64,000 bases of DNA, from positions 40,831,501 through 40,895,500 of the forward strand of contig JBAIAC010000024.1 in assembly GCA_037349315.1 (NCBI GenBank), written 5' to 3'. Numbering within the stretch: the first letter of the stretch is position 1; every line of letters starts with the position of its first letter. Positions 61,000 through 64,000 of this stretch are shown here, piece by piece. The translations under genes were made by a program, and so were the position numbers. The DNA is from Chelydra serpentina. Taxonomy: Eukaryota; Chordata; Testudines; Chelydridae. Under the pieces are notes generated by a model, which was not told the DNA's origin, did no database searches, and saw only the letters and a program-made list of their open reading frames with translations.

Positions 61000-61420
61000 C
61001 CCACCCCCCACTCCGCGTGGTCGCTCCTGGGAACCTAAAGTGCCCGCGAACTGCTCATCATGAACGGCTCGCCTACCCTTCCCCCCCCCTCCGCGTGGTC
61101 GCTCCCGGGAACCTAAAGTGCCCGCGAACCGCTCATCATGAACGGCTCGCCTACCCTTCCCCCCCCTCCACGTGGTCGCTCCCGGGAACCTAAAGTGCCC
61201 GCGAACCGCTCATCATGAACGGCTCGCCTACCCTTCCCCCCCTCCGCGTGGTCGCTCCATGGAACCAAAAGTGGCCGCGAACCGCTCAGCATGAACGGCT
61301 AGCCTACCCTTCCCCCCCTCCCTTCGCGTGGCAGCTCCCGGGAACCAAGATCCCCCGCGAACCGCTGTTTCAGAACGGATCGCGTACCCTTTCCCCGGCC
61401 TCACGTGGCCAGTCCCCGGA
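61000..61420. repeat. GC-rich tandem array (element 2)
   Basis: Five copies of a 76-80 bp unit (starts at about 61023, 61101, 61178, 61254 and 61334) plus a decayed sixth. Units share GAACGGCTCGCCTACCCTTC and C7-9 tracts with element 1, but the sub-motif reads CTCATCATGAACGG instead of CTCAGCGTGAACGG. The two arrays differ in copy number (five versus seven). Within element 2, array units resemble each other more than those of element 1, which suggests local homogenisation. Confidence 0.85.
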
Positions 61421-61571
61421 ACTGTCCCTGCCCGCGCGCCGCTAAATACTAATGGTTTGGCTCCCGAATCCCTAACACCACGCGTTAACGGAAACAGCCG
61501 GGTGCCTTTCTTTAAAGGGAAAAGGAAGCATTCACTATACTAATTATACCACTCATTCAAACCAGGACCCC

Positions 61572-61862
61572 ATGACTGGTATCACTCTGATGAGGATTAC
61601 CGAGACAGAGAAATACTGCATGCTGCGTCAATGCCAGCAAACCCCGGGGCCGTATGTTGCCATGCTATGCAAGGCAATGATACCAGAGTACCTGCTGCTT
61701 GCATGGCGCGGGAAAGTATCCTACCATGGAGGAGACAATAAGGCCGCTCTCCCAGTGAACGTGCTAAACAAGCTCTCACTGTACCTCCAGGAGAGCTTCG
61801 CGGAGCTCTCAGATGGGGATTACACCTCTATCCCCATACATATTGACAGACTTTTCGAATAG
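61572..61862 (+). CDS. Third Harbinger gene: 96-aa uncharacterised, BEN-like protein (element 2)
   Basis: The counterpart of 14906-15196: same length, start, stop and position inside the Myb-like intron, with AATAAA at 61953-61958. Differences from element 1 are at residues 3, 15, 19, 22, 29, 74, 77, 79 and 81 only. Residues 30-73 are identical. Upstream the ATG that opens the longer frame in element 1 is ATT here, which supports the shared internal ATG as the true start. Function is unknown; the secondary-structure pattern recalls a BEN domain. It is open although the transposase of this element is dead. Confidence 0.65.
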   Translation: MTGITLMRITETEKYCMLRQCQQTPGPYVAMLCKAMIPEYLLLAWRGKVSYHGGDNKAALPVNVLNKLSLYLQESFAELSDGDYTSIPIHIDRLFE

Positions 61863-61974
61863 TTGCACGGGAAAGCGACTCCAAGCTGAAGCGCGTAACG
61901 CCAATTAAGCCACAGTTACACAGTGCTATCACACCATACCTATTGTATTGCAAATAAATGTCTAACACACTAAC

Positions 61975-62632
61975 CTGATGATCCCTCGCCTGATTCCTGG
62001 TCAGGAATGCTGCCTTGGGAGTGTTCGTAGGGCAGCTCAGTCAGGGTGAGGAATAGTTCCTGGCTGTCGGGGAAATCAGCAGTGAGACCGCTGTCCAGTG
62101 CCTCGTCCTCCTCCCCATCTTCCTCTTCTTCGCCGTCCGCGAAAACCTCCTCCGACGTGCCCGTAGAGAAGACCCCGTCGTCGGAGTCCACGGACACCGG
62201 TGGGGTCGTTGTGGCAGCACCACCAAGCATGGCATGCAGTGCCTCGTAAAATCGGCAAGTGTGTGGCTGCGACCCGGAGCATCCGTTGGACTCCTTGGTC
62301 TTTTGGTACGCCTGCCGCAGCTCCTTGATTTTCACGTGGCACTGCGTAGCATCCCGGCTGTATCCTCTCTCCGTCATAGCCTGGGATATTTTTTCATAAA
62401 TGTTTGCATTCCGTCTTTTGGAACGGAGCTCGGCTAGGATTGATTCATCTCCCCACACAGCGATCAGATCCAAAACTTCCCGATCACTCCATGCTGGAGC
62501 CCTCTTTCTAATCTGGGATTGCATGGTAACCTCTGCTGTAGAGCTCTGCATCGTTGCCAGTGCTGCTGAGCTCGCCACAATGTCCAAAGAGGAAATGGGA
62601 TTCAAAATGGCCAGACAGGAAAAGGGATTCAA
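61975..62632 (-). CDS. Myb/SANT-like DNA-binding protein, exon 1 (element 2)
   Basis: Same length (658 bp, 219 codons plus one base) as exon 1 of element 1, with no indel. The Myb_DNA-bind_4-type domain covers about 44-137 (RAPAWSDREVLDLIAVWGDE, KIKELRQAYQKTKE, CRFYEALHAMLG). An acidic stretch follows at about 160-180. The donor reads CATCAG|GTTAGT. A spliced product with exon 2 (60644-60163) would be an intact 379-residue protein. Start choice is as in element 1; an internal ATG at residue 28 (MQSSTAEV) is an alternative. Confidence 0.85.
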
Positions 62633-64000
62633 ATTTTCCCGGGGATTTCTCTGAGTGGCAGGTCAGAGCATCCGAGTACTGATTAATGCCCTGAGCGTCC
62701 ACTGAGTGGTGCACTGTGGGATAGCTCCCGGAGCTATTAGCGTCGAATTCCGTCCACAGTACCTCGAATTCGACATGGTCATTTCGAATTTGGCACTACT
62801 CCCCTCGTCGGGGTGGAGTACAGAAATCGATTCAAAGAGCCCTTTATGTCGAAATAAACTGCTTCATAATGTGGACGGGTGAGGGATTAAATCGAGTTAA
62901 CGCTGCTAAATTCGACATAAAGTCCTAGTGTAGACCTGGCCTAAGAATTTAAAATACTTCAGTCTGCCAATTTGCTTCTCCTGTTCAACTTTTTTTCCAG
63001 TTAAACGGCTATACCAGGCAAAATTTAACAATGTTCATCTCTTTCAAATACTGTATTCAAGGATGGCAAACAGTTGCCGAGTTCTCCATAACTGCATATT
63101 GAGAACCCATAACAGCCAATTCTAGAACATGAAAGTTTGACCATTTTAAACTTTGCTGCCAGAGGTGGGCAGGCTTAAATGAAAACTTCCCCAGAAGTCT
63201 GCTGTTTGTCTATCTATACTTGAGAAATATATTACATACTTAGTTTCATAAGAAAGGTAAGCAAATTAGAAAAATCTTTTAAGGGATGCTAACCATCATA
63301 CAGTAATCAGATCCTCTACTCTTAAAAACAAAACCTTACAAATTATGTCAATAAAATACATATAGTATCAGCATTACACTTGACAGAAAGGTCATGTACA
63401 GATCAGTTATCAGTGCTGTAAGGAAACGGATGTTTTGTTCATTGTCTTTAAAAAAAGAAACAGAAAAACTGACTCTGTAGATAGCCTGCATCCTAAGGCA
63501 ACAACATAACGTGAGAGAGCCCGGTATTATTAAAATAGCAATAGCAAAATATACTGGAAATACAGTAGATCATAAAATAGTAAATTTAGTTCAGGACTAT
63601 TTCAATATACGTTTTTATTCAAATGAGCCAATGCTTTTAAATCAGTTCTTTAACTATAACGTTCACTCAGATTTGGATTCAATCCAAACAAACGCTGTGT
63701 ATCTGTTCTCCCCAGAGCTGAATTTGCATATCAGAGGATTGTTTGATGTCAACAGGAAGATGGAGCCCAGGTTTCTTTTCATTTATAAACAAATACACAA
63801 TACTATGTAAGTATACGTACATGAAAGCATACTTCCTAGATTCAAAATGAATTCTGAAAATTATTATAATTATAACTATGTACAATAAAAAAAATCTTCA
63901 AAATGTTCTTAAATAAACTGAACTTTAAGTACAAGCAAGGATGAAAAATTCACAAAACAAAAGTATGCAGATTTTTTTGCATCTTATCCATTAAAAAAAA

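Larger units (their letters stand above)
57725..62941 (+). mobile_element. PIF/Harbinger transposon, element 2 (inside NEK7)
   Basis: A 5.22-kb element flanked by TAA (57722-57724 and 62942-62944), with the same termini as element 1. It begins about 600 bp upstream of the 57018-57126 NEK7 exon. The transposase strand is antisense to NEK7 and its Myb-like gene is in sense. Order and orientation of all three genes, the intronic array and the poly(A) signals equal those of element 1. The transposase is broken; the Myb-like gene and the third gene are open. Confidence 0.93.
57127..64000 (-). other. NEK7: NEK7 intron, upstream part (continues past window)
   Basis: Intronic sequence upstream of the exon at 57126. 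Harbinger element 2 occupies 57725-62941. The remaining 57127-57721 and 62945-64000 are AT-rich and hold no exon that I can recognise. Confidence 0.75.

Noticed and set aside
57127..64000. The preceding NEK7 exon (hinge region, DLSRMIK)
   Set aside because: I looked for its reverse complement in the non-transposon parts of this stretch and did not find it.

Overview
The window is vertebrate nuclear DNA, most likely from a turtle. Long AT-rich introns and intergenic DNA carry five coding exons of a conserved host kinase gene. The repeats are those of a turtle genome: CR1 and L2-like LINE remnants, a tRNA-Lys-like SINE resembling the turtle Cry family, several hAT and Tc1/mariner-type MITEs, and PIF/Harbinger DNA transposons. 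No bacterial-type gene, operon or CRISPR array is present.

Host gene. The minus strand carries the last five coding exons of NEK7 (57126-57018, 55233-55126, 43426-43332, 37919-37806, 30547-30437). All splice sites are GT-AG, phases agree, and the exons join to residues 125-302 of a protein of the usual 302 residues, including HRD (D161), DLG (D179) and the T-loop serine S195. The 3' UTR runs below 30437, probably to about 27.6-26.8 kb. The first exons lie beyond 64000. From 1 to about 26.7 kb is intergenic DNA full of repeats, with no host exon that I can support.

Transposons. Two nearly complete PIF/Harbinger elements, each a little over 5 kb, share one unusual layout: element 1 at 10923-16275 (target duplication TTA) and element 2 at 57725-62941 (target duplication TAA, inside a NEK7 intron). 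Each has a HARBI1-like DDE transposase on the plus strand. Each also has a two-exon Myb/SANT-like gene on the minus strand. Inside the intron of that gene, on the plus strand, lie a GC-rich array of 76-80 bp repeats and then a third small gene of 96 codons with its own AATAAA. The third product is uncharacterised and weakly resembles a BEN domain. Its central 44 residues are identical in the two copies while six silent changes have accumulated. Element 1 keeps an intact transposase but has a frameshifted Myb tail; element 2 has an intact Myb-like gene but a transposase broken by a nonsense codon and a one-base deletion.

Other repeats. Four Harbinger-type MITEs share the terminal GTCTACAC-like motif (about 2840, 23654, 25835 and 41938), and three of them share an internal hairpin. 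hAT-type MITEs lie at 1820, 5410 and 21336, and a TA-flanked Tigger-like element at 18088. A nested LINE cluster occupies 46.5-50.2 kb: CR1 carrying a fold-back insertion, then an L2 split by an antiparallel L2. A minus-strand L2-like LINE at 22.3-25.2 kb is itself split by a MITE.
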